A stretch of 52,245 nt of DNA from Lachnospiraceae bacterium (GCA_017437785.1 JAFRXH010000034.1:1-52245); one strand, 5' to 3'. Shown: positions 24,059 to 33,910, numbered from the stretch's first letter. Notes: generated by a model not told the origin, from the sequence alone. Made by a program: numbers and translations.

Positions 24059-26455
24059 ATGGCAGCAAATCAAACATCCGAAAACAGTACTTTTTCCAGT
24101 TATGACGAGTACATGAAGCATGTCTTTGACTGCGTTAACCGTTGCCTGAGTGCATATCTGGAGAACATGAAAGGGACTTTCTCCAACGGTCAGGGCGGAT
24201 ATAAGAATGTTCTGTATCCCGATCTGGAGATAGCTTCCGATGCAGCACTGGATCATGTAATGAGATTTGAAAATGACGGTGGCAGCATATCTTACGAGAC
24301 CACGGCGGATGTGGAAGAAGAACGTCAGGAAGACGAAGAGGATGATGATGAAGATGTTGATGAGGAACTGTTGGATCTTCTGAGCGCATTCGGATCGGCG
24401 GATGATGACGAAGATGATGACGTGCCGGAAGATGATGAGTCTGACGGCAGAGGCTCTGCAGATACATCAAGAAGAGTCGTACCCGATATGGATGTTATCA
24501 AGCGCATAGAGAGTATCCAGGAAAAGGCAGCCAGGACAGTGGCCGGCGGTGTTGAAATGCCTTTTTACGAACTGTGCGAAAAAATGAAGTTTGAGCCTTT
24601 TACGGTATTCTGTTTTGCCTGCGGTATCCTTTCTTCGACACAGACGGATTATGCGGGCATCTTCCAGATAGTAAACGAGAACGGCGGTCTTTCTTCACCG
24701 ACCATCGAATCTGCAGGACGTCTTTATTACGGCAAAAAGTATTCCATCACCGGGGCATACGCGGATATGTCCATCTGCTTAGAGCAGCTCCTTCCGGTAC
24801 TGGATCTGCATGTCATACCGTCCATGCCTTTCTCGACTGCAGTATCTCCGGATAAGCGTATCATAGACTTCCTCTTCGGCCGTGACCGTTTCAAGCCCGA
24901 TGAGAATTACAGCCGTTTTATCAAGATGCTGACCGATGATCATGAACTGGATCCGATACTGGCTAATGAAGGGCAGCTGGAATCCATGAAGATATCCTAT
25001 AACGAAGGCGTAAGGATATTCTCTTATTACGGCGATGAAGGAAGCGGGCGCAAGTTCTTTATCAAGCATTTCTGCCGTGAAAGGAATATGCGCGCCATCT
25101 CCATGAACTGCAAGAAGCTGTTCATATATGATTTTTCTTTTGTGGAAAAGGCACTCTGGGCAATAACCAGGGAGTGTATCCTTACCAATGCCTGCTGTGT
25201 TCTGGATGAGCTGGAATTCAGAGAGGATGAAAAGGAAAAATTCTACGGCTATATGGATCTGGCGTTTTCGAAACTCAATGAAAAAGGCATACTGGTATTC
25301 TGTATCTCCAAACTGCAGCTGGCCATGAGGGAGATAACAAAGGATGAGTTCACCGATCTTGAGATACCTACGCCCACAAATGCGGAGCGCATCGAGTGCT
25401 GGAAATTCTTCTCAAAGGATTACAAGCTGGAAGATAACGTGGACATGAAGGAAATGGCGACCAAGTTCCTCTTTACCTGCGGTAAGATAAAAGGTGCGCT
25501 GCGAAGTGCGCGTTCGCTGGCCACGATGGATAAGGAAGTGCTTATAAGCCGTGACAAGCTGTTTAAGGGCTGCTACGGACAGATGAGTTCCGAGCTGACA
25601 CAGAAAGCAACAAAGATAAAGGCTAATTTCGGCTTTGAAGATATAGTAATGAGCCCCGACCAGCGTGAGGCGATAGAGAGGGCCATAGCCCAGATGACCT
25701 ACCGTCAGAACGTATACGAGGGCTGGGATTACAACAAGAAATACCCTTATGGACGCGGGCTTTCGGTATTGCTCTTTGGGGCGCCCGGTACAGGTAAATC
25801 CATGTGCGCCCAGGTTATAGCACACGAGCTCAATCTGGAGCTTTACCGTGTAGACCTTTCAAAGGTTATCGATAAGTATGTCGGTGAAACCGAAAAATCG
25901 ATCTCGATGATATTCCGTGAGGCCAAGAAATGCAACGTGGTCCTCTTCTTCGATGAGTGCGATACCCTGTTTGCAAAGCGTGCCGATGACGGCGGTTCAA
26001 ACCAGGCGTCAGCAAATAACAAAACGGCTCTGCTGCTCCAGGAAGTGGAAGGTTACGACGGGGTATCAGTGCTGGCTACCAACTACAAGCATAACATAGA
26101 CCCGGCATTCTTCAGGCGTATGAAATACATCGTTGAGTTCCGTAAGCCCGATGTGCCGACACGTGAGATGCTGTGGCGTACCACCATTCCCAAGAACACG
26201 CCGCTTCACGAAGACGTGGATATACATTTCCTTGCAGAGAAGTATGAGCTGGTTGGTGGTAATATCAAAAACTGTATACTTAATGCGGCTTTCCTGGCTG
26301 TGGCCGATCCCGAATATGGTGATGGCAAGGTGCATATGAAGCATTATCTGCAGGCGGTACAGAGTGAGTTTGTTAAGGTGGGCGGTGTGCTCACACGTGC
26401 TGATTTTGAGCCTTATGCGGATCTGATATTCGGGGAAGAAGAGATAGGATTCTGA
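24059..26455 (+). CDS. double AAA+ ATPase, copy 1 (acidic insertion)
   Basis: This 798-residue Pvc15/Afp15-like ATPase has a C-terminal active AAA module: Walker A (GAPGTGKS, about 574-581), Walker B V-V-L-F-F-D-E-C-D (627-635), and an arginine segment D-P-A-F-F-R-R-M. Around residues 325-380 an earlier module has a degenerate P-loop G-D-E-G-S-G-R-K. Residues 82-136 are a very acidic Asp/Glu stretch. Such ATPases are found in most eCIS loci and are thought to help load cargo or assemble the particle. The N-terminal part shares a helical segment with copies 2 and 3. Confidence 0.9.
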   Translation: MAANQTSENSTFSSYDEYMKHVFDCVNRCLSAYLENMKGTFSNGQGGYKNVLYPDLEIASDAALDHVMRFENDGGSISYETTADVEEERQEDEEDDDEDVDEELLDLLSAFGSADDDEDDDVPEDDESDGRGSADTSRRVVPDMDVIKRIESIQEKAARTVAGGVEMPFYELCEKMKFEPFTVFCFACGILSSTQTDYAGIFQIVNENGGLSSPTIESAGRLYYGKKYSITGAYADMSICLEQLLPVLDLHVIPSMPFSTAVSPDKRIIDFLFGRDRFKPDENYSRFIKMLTDDHELDPILANEGQLESMKISYNEGVRIFSYYGDEGSGRKFFIKHFCRERNMRAISMNCKKLFIYDFSFVEKALWAITRECILTNACCVLDELEFREDEKEKFYGYMDLAFSKLNEKGILVFCISKLQLAMREITKDEFTDLEIPTPTNAERIECWKFFSKDYKLEDNVDMKEMATKFLFTCGKIKGALRSARSLATMDKEVLISRDKLFKGCYGQMSSELTQKATKIKANFGFEDIVMSPDQREAIERAIAQMTYRQNVYEGWDYNKKYPYGRGLSVLLFGAPGTGKSMCAQVIAHELNLELYRVDLSKVIDKYVGETEKSISMIFREAKKCNVVLFFDECDTLFAKRADDGGSNQASANNKTALLLQEVEGYDGVSVLATNYKHNIDPAFFRRMKYIVEFRKPDVPTREMLWRTTIPKNTPLHEDVDIHFLAEKYELVGGNIKNCILNAAFLAVADPEYGDGKVHMKHYLQAVQSEFVKVGGVLTRADFEPYADLIFGEEEIGF

Positions 26456-26477
26456 TATACCCCGGGAGGATATAAAA

Positions 26478-28835
26478 ATGGGATCACTGTATGAGGACAA
26501 AGAAAAAAATAAAGAGCAGGGATCGGTCTTTAATGTCACAGACTCAAGAAATACCGATATACAGGAAGAACTGGAGCGCCGGAAGCGCAGAGAGGAAGAA
26601 ACACGCAAGTGGATGATGAACGCTCCCGGGCAGACGCAGAAGCGGTTTGAGGATTTTAATAAAGACAAAAAGAAGCAAAAGCCCTCGCACGGAGTGCTGC
26701 CTTCCAAAGAGGCAGCGGAAGAAAAGCTTAAGAAGGATTATATAAAACTTACGGTGCCCACATTTCCCTGGGATGCAGCCAAGTACCCCGATATGCCCCA
26801 AGAGATGCAGGATCTGATAAGAGATATACTTGCGGATAACAGCAGGATGACTATGAGCCATTTCGGGAAACTTAAAGCTGCCACGGAGGCTCTGGCCTCG
26901 GCGGAGTCGGCCGAGATGAAGGAAGTGCGTCTTGAACAGCTTTTGCTTAGCTGCCGCGAGTATCTTGAAAAGTCCACCCGTGGGACAAAAAAGAAAAGAG
27001 TGGAAAGGTGTAAAAAACTTACCGCTCATATAGTTGAATATCAAAAGAAGAGAGAGAAGGAACGCGAAGCTTTTGATAAGAATATGGCGGGTGGTGATAA
27101 GGATGCACAGGAGATCACCCGATGTATGGATGCTTTGAGGGCACTTAAGACTGACAGGATAAGGCCCTATCCGGCCGGAGGATCGGAAAAGGAACTGCGT
27201 GATTACAGGAAAGAGATAAATGGCATGGGGATGTTTTTTTCCATGCAGTACAATAAGCTGATCGATGCCTGTGATAAGTTTTTGTCCAAAAAAGATAAAT
27301 CCATAGACAGCAGGCTGCATTATGAATCCGTAAAGAAATATTACATGTCGGAGCATAAGATATTCAATAATGCGCTGACAGATTTTTTAAGTGAGCATGG
27401 CACACGGGGGGATATCACCTGGGGAGAGGCAGTGCTTAGCAGAAGCGGGGCGGCTTATTTTTTTGATACAAAAAAAACTAAGAATGCAGGCGCAGGAACA
27501 TCTAACGTATTTAAGATAAAAAGAGGCAGTACCGGCTTTGATTATTTTAAGAAAGAGGAAAACATAGGCGGAAGTGTTTTGGAGTGCTGGGAGACTACGG
27601 CTAAAGAATTTCTCACGGATGAGAGTTTGACTGATGAGCAGAGACAGACTATTGCGCGTCTTCATATGGCAATGTTAACGGATCTTAAGACCGAAGGGCT
27701 GAATGAGAAAAAAAAGAAGCAGAAGGAAGAAATGCTTTATCATTTTTTTGTGAGAGGATTCTATAGGCAAGAAGATTTCTTTACAAGGATAGAAGCGGAT
27801 GAAGAACGGGAAGACAAAAACTTAAAAAAATATATGCCTAAAACCGCTCTTGAAAGCATTAAACAGATGAAGTCTATAGCTGCCGTTAAACCTCAAGATC
27901 TGCTGCTTATCAATAAGGTCCTTGCAGTATTTGCCAGGAGCTTTAACAGTTATACCATGGCGACAGACAGCGCAAAGATAAAGGCGGGCAGCAATCTTTC
28001 CTCAAGAAATGTAGCTACTTACCGTATGGCTGTGGCTTTGGGGATAGAGGGAAATGTGGCCAGATCGGAGACCGCTAAAGTCATGGTAGACGGCAAGGAA
28101 GTATACGGAAACCTGGTGGAGGAAGCTAAAGGACGGGAGGCACATGAGACAGCCAAAAACGTCATGGCATATTATACAGACAGATGTATATGCAATATGG
28201 CCGATATGCAGATATTTGATTTTATATGCGGACAGATAGACAGAAACACCAAAAATTACTATACCTCTCTTGATAAAGATGAGAACATATACGATCTTAA
28301 GATGATCGATAACGATCTGTGCTTCGGAAAGCTTAAACCAAGTGAGCTGGAAAAAGGGAGGGGCAGATTGCCGGCTTTTAATATAGCTGTTATAAATGTC
28401 CTGACAGACGGTTTTAAGAAAAGGATCCTGGAGATGGATGAAAAGACCATCAGCGTGCTCCTGGGGGATATACTTAGCGAAGAGGAGATCAAAGCTGCCG
28501 CGGAACGTCTTGGGTATGTGAAAGGAAAGATCAGGTTAGCACAGAAACAGTCAAAGCTAAGAAAAAACAGTGCTGATGAAAATGAGCGTTTTGAAGAATA
28601 CTGTATGGGATTTGAGGAATACAGAGTGCTTATTTACCAGAAGGCTTTGCATAAACGTTTATCTGATGATTGGAAAGATAACTATGATAATTATGCTGAG
28701 GGACAGCAGAATGCAAAACCGGCATGGAACAGTAATACATATCTTTTAGAGCAGAATCTGCCTTCGGAAGAAATAGTGGAAAACAAAATATATAGTTTCA
28801 GGGAGAAAAAGCGAAGGGAGTATAAGAATGCCTGA
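26478..28835 (+). CDS. candidate CIS cargo with PI3/4-kinase-like C-terminal domain
   Basis: This 785-residue protein starts at ATG after GGGAGGATAT. Residues 1-90 are charged and probably disordered. Residues 90-310 are helical, with a basic segment at 151-199. From about 320 it resembles the PI3/4-kinase or actin-fragmin/Fam20 fold: V-F-K-I-K-R-G at 344-350 (candidate ATP-binding Lys346 or 348), N-V-A-T-Y-R-M-A at 511-518, G-N-L-V-E-E-A-K-G at 544-552, the catalytic loop D-F-I-C-G-Q-I-D-R-N-T-K-N (581-593; Asp588, Asn593) and the metal motif M-I-D-N-D (609-613). No signal peptide is present. Between two AAA genes, it is the best effector candidate. The domain call is by motif; the substrate is unknown. 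Confidence 0.65.
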   Translation: MGSLYEDKEKNKEQGSVFNVTDSRNTDIQEELERRKRREEETRKWMMNAPGQTQKRFEDFNKDKKKQKPSHGVLPSKEAAEEKLKKDYIKLTVPTFPWDAAKYPDMPQEMQDLIRDILADNSRMTMSHFGKLKAATEALASAESAEMKEVRLEQLLLSCREYLEKSTRGTKKKRVERCKKLTAHIVEYQKKREKEREAFDKNMAGGDKDAQEITRCMDALRALKTDRIRPYPAGGSEKELRDYRKEINGMGMFFSMQYNKLIDACDKFLSKKDKSIDSRLHYESVKKYYMSEHKIFNNALTDFLSEHGTRGDITWGEAVLSRSGAAYFFDTKKTKNAGAGTSNVFKIKRGSTGFDYFKKEENIGGSVLECWETTAKEFLTDESLTDEQRQTIARLHMAMLTDLKTEGLNEKKKKQKEEMLYHFFVRGFYRQEDFFTRIEADEEREDKNLKKYMPKTALESIKQMKSIAAVKPQDLLLINKVLAVFARSFNSYTMATDSAKIKAGSNLSSRNVATYRMAVALGIEGNVARSETAKVMVDGKEVYGNLVEEAKGREAHETAKNVMAYYTDRCICNMADMQIFDFICGQIDRNTKNYYTSLDKDENIYDLKMIDNDLCFGKLKPSELEKGRGRLPAFNIAVINVLTDGFKKRILEMDEKTISVLLGDILSEEEIKAAAERLGYVKGKIRLAQKQSKLRKNSADENERFEEYCMGFEEYRVLIYQKALHKRLSDDWKDNYDNYAEGQQNAKPAWNSNTYLLEQNLPSEEIVENKIYSFREKKRREYKNA

Positions 28836-31191
28836 GACGCGGATGAAGACAAAAAAAGCAGCGGCGAAGAAGACTGTGGAGAAGAAGACCGGCGAAAAGA
28901 AGACTGCCGAAAAGGCGGTCTCAGATAAGAAGGCAGTCTCAGATAAGAAGACAGCCTCAGATAAGAAGACAGTCTCAGATAAGAAGACTGTTGAAAAGAA
29001 GAACGCGGTGATAAAAGAAGAGACTGCGCAGAGTCTGGCATCAGTATATTTCAGGGGACTTGACCGCATTGCTTTTAAAGATATAGCGCAGGAAAGAGAG
29101 TACTACCTGCGCTTTCTTGATATGCTCTGCATTACGGCCGTTGATCTTAATGAGAATAAAGCAGAATATGCCATAGACCGTGTGGGCAGCATATTTACGG
29201 ATGAACAGCTGATGAGCTCGCTGGAGCCGCATGAGAGCGTTTCTTTTTCCGGACAGGAGGAGTTATATTCTGTCTTTCTCAAGCTGTTAAAGAAGTCGGC
29301 ATCTTCGATAGAGGCCGGTGTAAGACTGCCTTTGTCCGGGCTTATCAGCTCAGGCTGTTTAAGCAATATAGAGGTACTGGCACTGCTGATGGCTTATGCC
29401 GCATCTTACAGCCGCAAATACGAGAGGATATTTGGCGTGCTGATGGGCAAGAGGGAAGGAGCGGCTTTACCAAGTGTAGGCTTATGCCTTGATCTGGCAC
29501 GTCTGTTCCTGCCGCATAATGAGATACTGAGGTCTGCACTCTTATGCGAAGACAGTTTTCTTAATTCCGTACTGCTTAAAAAGACTCCTTCTTCTGAGGA
29601 TGTATCGGAAATGGCCAGATCATTATGCCTTCGCCCCAGTGTGCTAAATATACTGGATCTGTCGCTGGATGATCTGGGAGAGCTTAATAAATGTGCCAGA
29701 CTGCTCAGGGCGTTAATGCCTTATGATATCGTGATCAGGAAAGAGGAGACCGCAGAGCTTAAGGAAAGCTATACGGGGCTTATGTGCATGGACGGAGGAC
29801 TGATAAATATCTGTGCTCCGGAGGGCAGCGGCAAGCGCTATATGGTAAGGGCTCTGGCAGCTGAAATATCGGCAAGGGTCCTGGCTGTAAATCTTTCGGC
29901 GCTGCTTTCGTTCTTTCCGGAGGTACAGAAGGATTTTCTGGCAGATATAATAGTGCGCGGTGTTGTGCTGGGGGATATCATCTACTTATACGATCTGCCG
30001 CGTGATATGGAGAACGGTCTTCTGCGTGTGTTCACCACGCTTCAGCAGAATATCTCCGTCATAATAGCCGGCAGTGATGATCCGATAAGCGGCAGTATAG
30101 CGCGTGCCGTAAATAACGGGGTATATCGTATCAGCATAAAAGATATAGGCGATGAGGACCAGCGCTTTTTATGGCAGGCTGCGGCAGATGAAAATTCGCT
30201 AAACTATGCTGATGACGTGGATCTGGATGAGATAGTATCAAAATATACGATGAATCCGGGAAGGATTTTCCAGGCGGTCAAAAACTGCAGCGGTGTAACA
30301 GAGCCCGGAATGGATATAGATAAGGCACTTTTGCAGGAACAGATACGCAGGATCTGTGCAGTGGAATTCGGCGAGAATGCAAAACGCTTAGAGAGTCCGT
30401 TTGAATGGGATGATCTGATAGTGGAGAACGATAGCAAGCTGCTCTTAAAGCAGGTGTGTGACCGTGTGCGGTATAAAAGCAGGGTAAATGTGGACTTTGG
30501 ATTCGGAGCCAAGCTTCCGTACGGACGTGGTCTGTCGGTGGTATTTTACGGGCCTCCCGGAACGGGAAAGACTATGGCGGCACAGGTTCTGGCCAATACA
30601 CTGGGGCTTGATATCTACAGGATAGATCTGTCACAGATATCAAGTAAATATATAGGTGAGACGGAAAAGAACCTCGGCAGTTTATTTGAGGCCGCTAAGA
30701 ATTCAAATGCGATACTCTTTTTTGACGAAGCGGATTCGCTCTTTTCAAAGCGTACAGGCGTAAACAATTCAAATGACAGATACGCGAACGCAGAGACATC
30801 CTATCTCCTGCAGAAAGTGGAGGAATATTCGGGGATGTCAATACTGGCTACAAATAACATGCAGAATTTTGATGCTGCGTTTAAACGCCGTATGAGTTTT
30901 ATCATACCCATAGGCATACCGGATGAGATCACCAGGAAGATGCTGTGGAAAAAATCCTTCCCCAAGGATGCGCCGCTTGATAAGGATGTGGATTTCGATA
31001 TACTGGCCAGGGCGGTAGAGATGAGCGGAAGCAGCATCAAGTCTTCGGCTATCGCTGCGGCTTACCTGGCAGCTGCAGAGGGCAGCCGTATCAATATGGA
31101 GCATATTTCGATCGCGGTAGACAGGGAATGTTTAAAGAACGGCCGCACCGGGGCCAGAAACGATATACTGCAGGCTATGATGGAGGGATGA
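28828..31191 (+). CDS. double AAA+ ATPase, copy 2 (Lys-rich tail)
   Basis: This 787-residue protein overlaps the kinase-like gene by 8 bases. The first 60 residues are Lys/Ala/Thr-rich, with four tandem six-residue S-D-K-K units. The active C-terminal module has Walker A (GPPGTGKT, about 575-582), Walker B I-L-F-F-D-E-A-D (about 629) and F-D-A-A-F-K-R-R-M. A first module keeps a partial P-loop C-A-P-E-G-S-G-K-R near residue 330. The Y-G-R-G-L-S-V segment before Walker A is shared with copy 1. Coupling to the kinase-like gene suggests a dedicated pair. Confidence 0.9.
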   Translation: MPETRMKTKKAAAKKTVEKKTGEKKTAEKAVSDKKAVSDKKTASDKKTVSDKKTVEKKNAVIKEETAQSLASVYFRGLDRIAFKDIAQEREYYLRFLDMLCITAVDLNENKAEYAIDRVGSIFTDEQLMSSLEPHESVSFSGQEELYSVFLKLLKKSASSIEAGVRLPLSGLISSGCLSNIEVLALLMAYAASYSRKYERIFGVLMGKREGAALPSVGLCLDLARLFLPHNEILRSALLCEDSFLNSVLLKKTPSSEDVSEMARSLCLRPSVLNILDLSLDDLGELNKCARLLRALMPYDIVIRKEETAELKESYTGLMCMDGGLINICAPEGSGKRYMVRALAAEISARVLAVNLSALLSFFPEVQKDFLADIIVRGVVLGDIIYLYDLPRDMENGLLRVFTTLQQNISVIIAGSDDPISGSIARAVNNGVYRISIKDIGDEDQRFLWQAAADENSLNYADDVDLDEIVSKYTMNPGRIFQAVKNCSGVTEPGMDIDKALLQEQIRRICAVEFGENAKRLESPFEWDDLIVENDSKLLLKQVCDRVRYKSRVNVDFGFGAKLPYGRGLSVVFYGPPGTGKTMAAQVLANTLGLDIYRIDLSQISSKYIGETEKNLGSLFEAAKNSNAILFFDEADSLFSKRTGVNNSNDRYANAETSYLLQKVEEYSGMSILATNNMQNFDAAFKRRMSFIIPIGIPDEITRKMLWKKSFPKDAPLDKDVDFDILARAVEMSGSSIKSSAIAAAYLAAAEGSRINMEHISIAVDRECLKNGRTGARNDILQAMMEG
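28915..28986 (+). repeat. four tandem 18-bp repeats in the AAA copy 2 gene
   Basis: Four consecutive 18-bp units, each ending TCAGATAAGAAG, encode S-D-K-K six-residue repeats. They differ at a few positions only, so recent slippage expansion is likely. Confidence 0.85.
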
Positions 31192-31195
31192 GAGC

Positions 31196-31696
31196 GTGGC
31201 GGCAGTTTCTTATTCATTGATAAGCACGCGCAATCTTAAGAACTATAAAGAGGTGATAATCCCCGGCATATATGATGAGCTGGAGGCCGAACGAAGTGTC
31301 ATGGCGGATAATTATATCTGTCTGGGAGCAAGGGATAAGGACGGAGTAACAGGCGCGCTGATAGCGCATATCGAGCCGGATACCACGGATATCCAGATCA
31401 TCAGCATTTATGTGCTGCCTGGAAAACGCAGGAAGGGCATCGGGAGCAGTCTTGTAAAAAAGCTTTTTGATATAGTCGGAAATACTTATGTATTCGATGA
31501 GGGCGAATATGGGACTGATGTATTTGTAAAGACCATGTATTGCCTGCCGGCGGATATCCGCAGCAGCTACGAAGCATTTCTTAAAGCAAATGATTTTACC
31601 CGCTTTTATATTTTCAAAAAGGCTAAAGGAAGAGCTGCTGCTTTGTGCGGCGCGGATGCACAGCTGCACATATATAACCTTACGGATGGTGAATAG
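31196..31696 (+). CDS. GNAT-family acetyltransferase-like protein
   Basis: This 166-residue protein starts at GTG, 4 bases after AAA copy 2. The acetyl-CoA site of GNAT enzymes is visible: the strand I-I-S-I-Y-V-L-P followed by G-K-R-R-K-G-I-G-S-S-L-V-K-K-L (the R-x-x-G-I-G pyrophosphate loop, about residues 79-95). The preceding G-A-L-I-A-H-I strand fits. A later segment, Y-E-A-F-L-K-A-N-D-F, matches the usual C-terminal GNAT helix. It could modify cargo, an ATPase or a host target. Its place between two ATPase genes suggests a job in the same system. Confidence 0.78.
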   Translation: MAAVSYSLISTRNLKNYKEVIIPGIYDELEAERSVMADNYICLGARDKDGVTGALIAHIEPDTTDIQIISIYVLPGKRRKGIGSSLVKKLFDIVGNTYVFDEGEYGTDVFVKTMYCLPADIRSSYEAFLKANDFTRFYIFKKAKGRAAALCGADAQLHIYNLTDGE

Positions 31697-31698
31697 GT

Positions 31699-33891
31699 AT
31701 GTATACCTGCAGTGATTATTTTGATATTAAGAAAAAGAAGAAGCCTTATGAGCTGCCGTCGGATGATCTTAAGGATCATTTATGCGCGCTGGACATGCTT
31801 ATAGAGGCTTTTATGTTTTTTAAAGCGGATATGCGTGAAGACGGGAGTTTTCATGCACGCGGCATAGAGATCAGTGAAGAAGAGATGGGCCGGTATTTTA
31901 AGGATCCGCCTTCACAGCGTGCCGCGGAAAGGCGGAGCGTAGAAGTATCAAGGGAGCTTAAGAAAGCATTTGAACATATACGTTCCCGTGAGGAGGCTAC
32001 TCTTAAAGCCGGCGGTGAGGCACCGCTTCGGAGTATTGCGGATGAATTTAACTTAAGTCTTGGTGAGATACTTATCATAACCATGGCTGCATCTTTGCGC
32101 TATGATCTTAAGTATCTGCGGATCTATCGATTCATCTCCGATACAAATGAGGGAAATACACTTAATGCCGGCGTATGCGATGCGCTGCTCAATTTTGCGC
32201 TGCCGCTGTCAAAAGCGGCTCTGGAACAGTACCTTGATCCCGAAGCTAAGCTCTGCCGTTATATCATAAACTGCAGCGGAAACGTTTATACATCCTCGCG
32301 GCTTTTACAGAGCATCACGATAGGTGATCTGCAGTACCGCTATCTGCTGATGGGTAAAAAGGTATTGTATTCCCGGCAGCTTACAGATATAGACGGTGAC
32401 TTTTTTAAGGAGTTTACGGAGGGCATTATCAGGGCGGCAGAAGATGACGGAAACAGCGGAGTGCACCTGCGCTATATAGAATGTGCGGATAAGGCAGATG
32501 TTGAATATGCATTATCCTCTGCGGCAGGGATGCTGGATAAGCCTCTGTATGTGACGGCATCGGAAGAGTTTTACGATATGGATGCGAACGCCAGACAAAA
32601 ACTCATCTTTTGCATGCGTATGGATCCGGGGATAATACTGCTTGTGCATCCAGCGATAAGCGGTGATGATGAGCGTTATAAGCGTAAGCTTAAATGCGGC
32701 TATGAATATACACTTAAATATCTGGCTGCTTTACTTGGAAGGGGCATCATATATGTATGCGGTGACGGAGGAAGGATACATGCGGATACCGATCCTGAAA
32801 TGTCCATGGGCTTATTAAAACTTCCGCTGCCGGATACCGCTCAGCGTATCAGGATGTGGCATTACTGCCTTAACAGGGAAGCCGTAAAGGTTGCGGAGGG
32901 CATAGATATTGATGATATAGCCGACTGCCATGCGCTGTCGTTTTCTGCCATAAGAAGGCTGTGCGTACAGGCGCGGGAGAGCCTGGCGGCGTCGGGTGAG
33001 GAACTGCTGGGACGTGATATGCTGCAGGAGCTTCTGTTTAAGCTGGATACTTCCGACTTTGAGCATCTGGCTACCGAAGTAAAGGCGCAGTATACCTGGG
33101 ATGATATCTATATCGAGGAGTCGCAGCTTAAGAGGCTTAAAGCGGCCTGCGACAGATACAGGTTAAGAGGACGCATCGGTGATAAGTGGGGGATCAACAA
33201 AAAGAACGCATACGGAAATGCGGTCATATTATTGATGTACGGGCCTCCGGGAACCGGAAAGACGATGGCTGCCCAGGCTATCGCCAACGAAGTCATGACT
33301 CCGCTCTACCGTGTGGATGTTTCGCAGATATTCTCAAAATATATAGGAGAGACCCAGAAGAATCTTTCGCGTATATTTGATGAGGCGTCCAGAAGGAATG
33401 TTGTGCTTTTCTTTGACGAGGCGGATGCTCTCTTTACCAGACGCACCGAGATAAAAGATTCCCACGACAAGTATGCGAATTCCGATACCAGCTTCCTTTT
33501 ACAGAAGGTGGAGGAGTACAACGGGATATCGATACTGGCGACCAATAATTTCCAGAGCTTTGATCCGGCGTTCATGAGGCGGCTCTCATACGTTGTACGT
33601 TTTGAACGTCCCGACGAGGATACAAGACGCTCTATGTGGGAGCACATGCTGCCCGATGAAGTGCCGCGCATGGCAGATATCGATTATGATTTCCTGGCTT
33701 CGCGCTTTAAGGAACTGTCCGGAAGCAATATCAAATCCGTTCTGCTGACGTCCGCTTATCTGGCCGGGGCTGCCGGCCGCAGCCTGTGCATGCGAGACAT
33801 CATCCTGGCCATCAGGTACGAATACGAGAAGCTTGGCCGCCTCATCGATTCCGACGAGTTCGGCCAATACGCCATTTATATGCAGGAATGA
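31699..33891 (+). CDS. double AAA+ ATPase, copy 3
   Basis: This 730-residue protein starts 2 bases after the GNAT gene. The C-terminal module has Walker A (GPPGTGKT, about 515-522), Walker B V-V-L-F-F-D-E-A-D (about 567) and F-D-P-A-F-M-R-R-L. Unlike copies 1 and 2, no P-loop remains in the first module, so degeneration seems to progress from copy 1 to copy 3. The N-terminus shows a helical I-L-I-I-T-M-A-A-S segment matching the paralogues. It is followed by a palindromic half-repeat and the 426-residue gene. Confidence 0.9.
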   Translation: MYTCSDYFDIKKKKKPYELPSDDLKDHLCALDMLIEAFMFFKADMREDGSFHARGIEISEEEMGRYFKDPPSQRAAERRSVEVSRELKKAFEHIRSREEATLKAGGEAPLRSIADEFNLSLGEILIITMAASLRYDLKYLRIYRFISDTNEGNTLNAGVCDALLNFALPLSKAALEQYLDPEAKLCRYIINCSGNVYTSSRLLQSITIGDLQYRYLLMGKKVLYSRQLTDIDGDFFKEFTEGIIRAAEDDGNSGVHLRYIECADKADVEYALSSAAGMLDKPLYVTASEEFYDMDANARQKLIFCMRMDPGIILLVHPAISGDDERYKRKLKCGYEYTLKYLAALLGRGIIYVCGDGGRIHADTDPEMSMGLLKLPLPDTAQRIRMWHYCLNREAVKVAEGIDIDDIADCHALSFSAIRRLCVQARESLAASGEELLGRDMLQELLFKLDTSDFEHLATEVKAQYTWDDIYIEESQLKRLKAACDRYRLRGRIGDKWGINKKNAYGNAVILLMYGPPGTGKTMAAQAIANEVMTPLYRVDVSQIFSKYIGETQKNLSRIFDEASRRNVVLFFDEADALFTRRTEIKDSHDKYANSDTSFLLQKVEEYNGISILATNNFQSFDPAFMRRLSYVVRFERPDEDTRRSMWEHMLPDEVPRMADIDYDFLASRFKELSGSNIKSVLLTSAYLAGAAGRSLCMRDIILAIRYEYEKLGRLIDSDEFGQYAIYMQE

Positions 33892-33893
33892 GC

Positions 33894-33910
33894 ACCGTCC
33901 CCTGTACCCA
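33894..33910 (+). repeat. 17-bp half copy of the REP-like element
   Basis: ACCGTCCCCTGTACCCA here is identical to 45438-45454, where it forms one arm of a palindrome. Here the partner arm is missing. It lies between AAA copy 3 and the next ribosome site. Confidence 0.7.

Noticed and set aside
23691-24077. Long N-terminal extension of the histidine-kinase-like gene
   Set aside because: The added residues are Cys/His-rich and implausible, they run antisense to the small plus-strand gene, and a good ribosome site precedes the internal ATG at 23690.
24325-24507. Minus-strand Ser-rich frame
   Set aside because: It is the antisense shadow of the Asp/Glu stretch in ATPase copy 1.
26544-27356. 270-codon minus-strand frame
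   Set aside because: It is fully antisense to the kinase-like gene, has no ribosome site and a shadow-like Leu/His/Phe composition.
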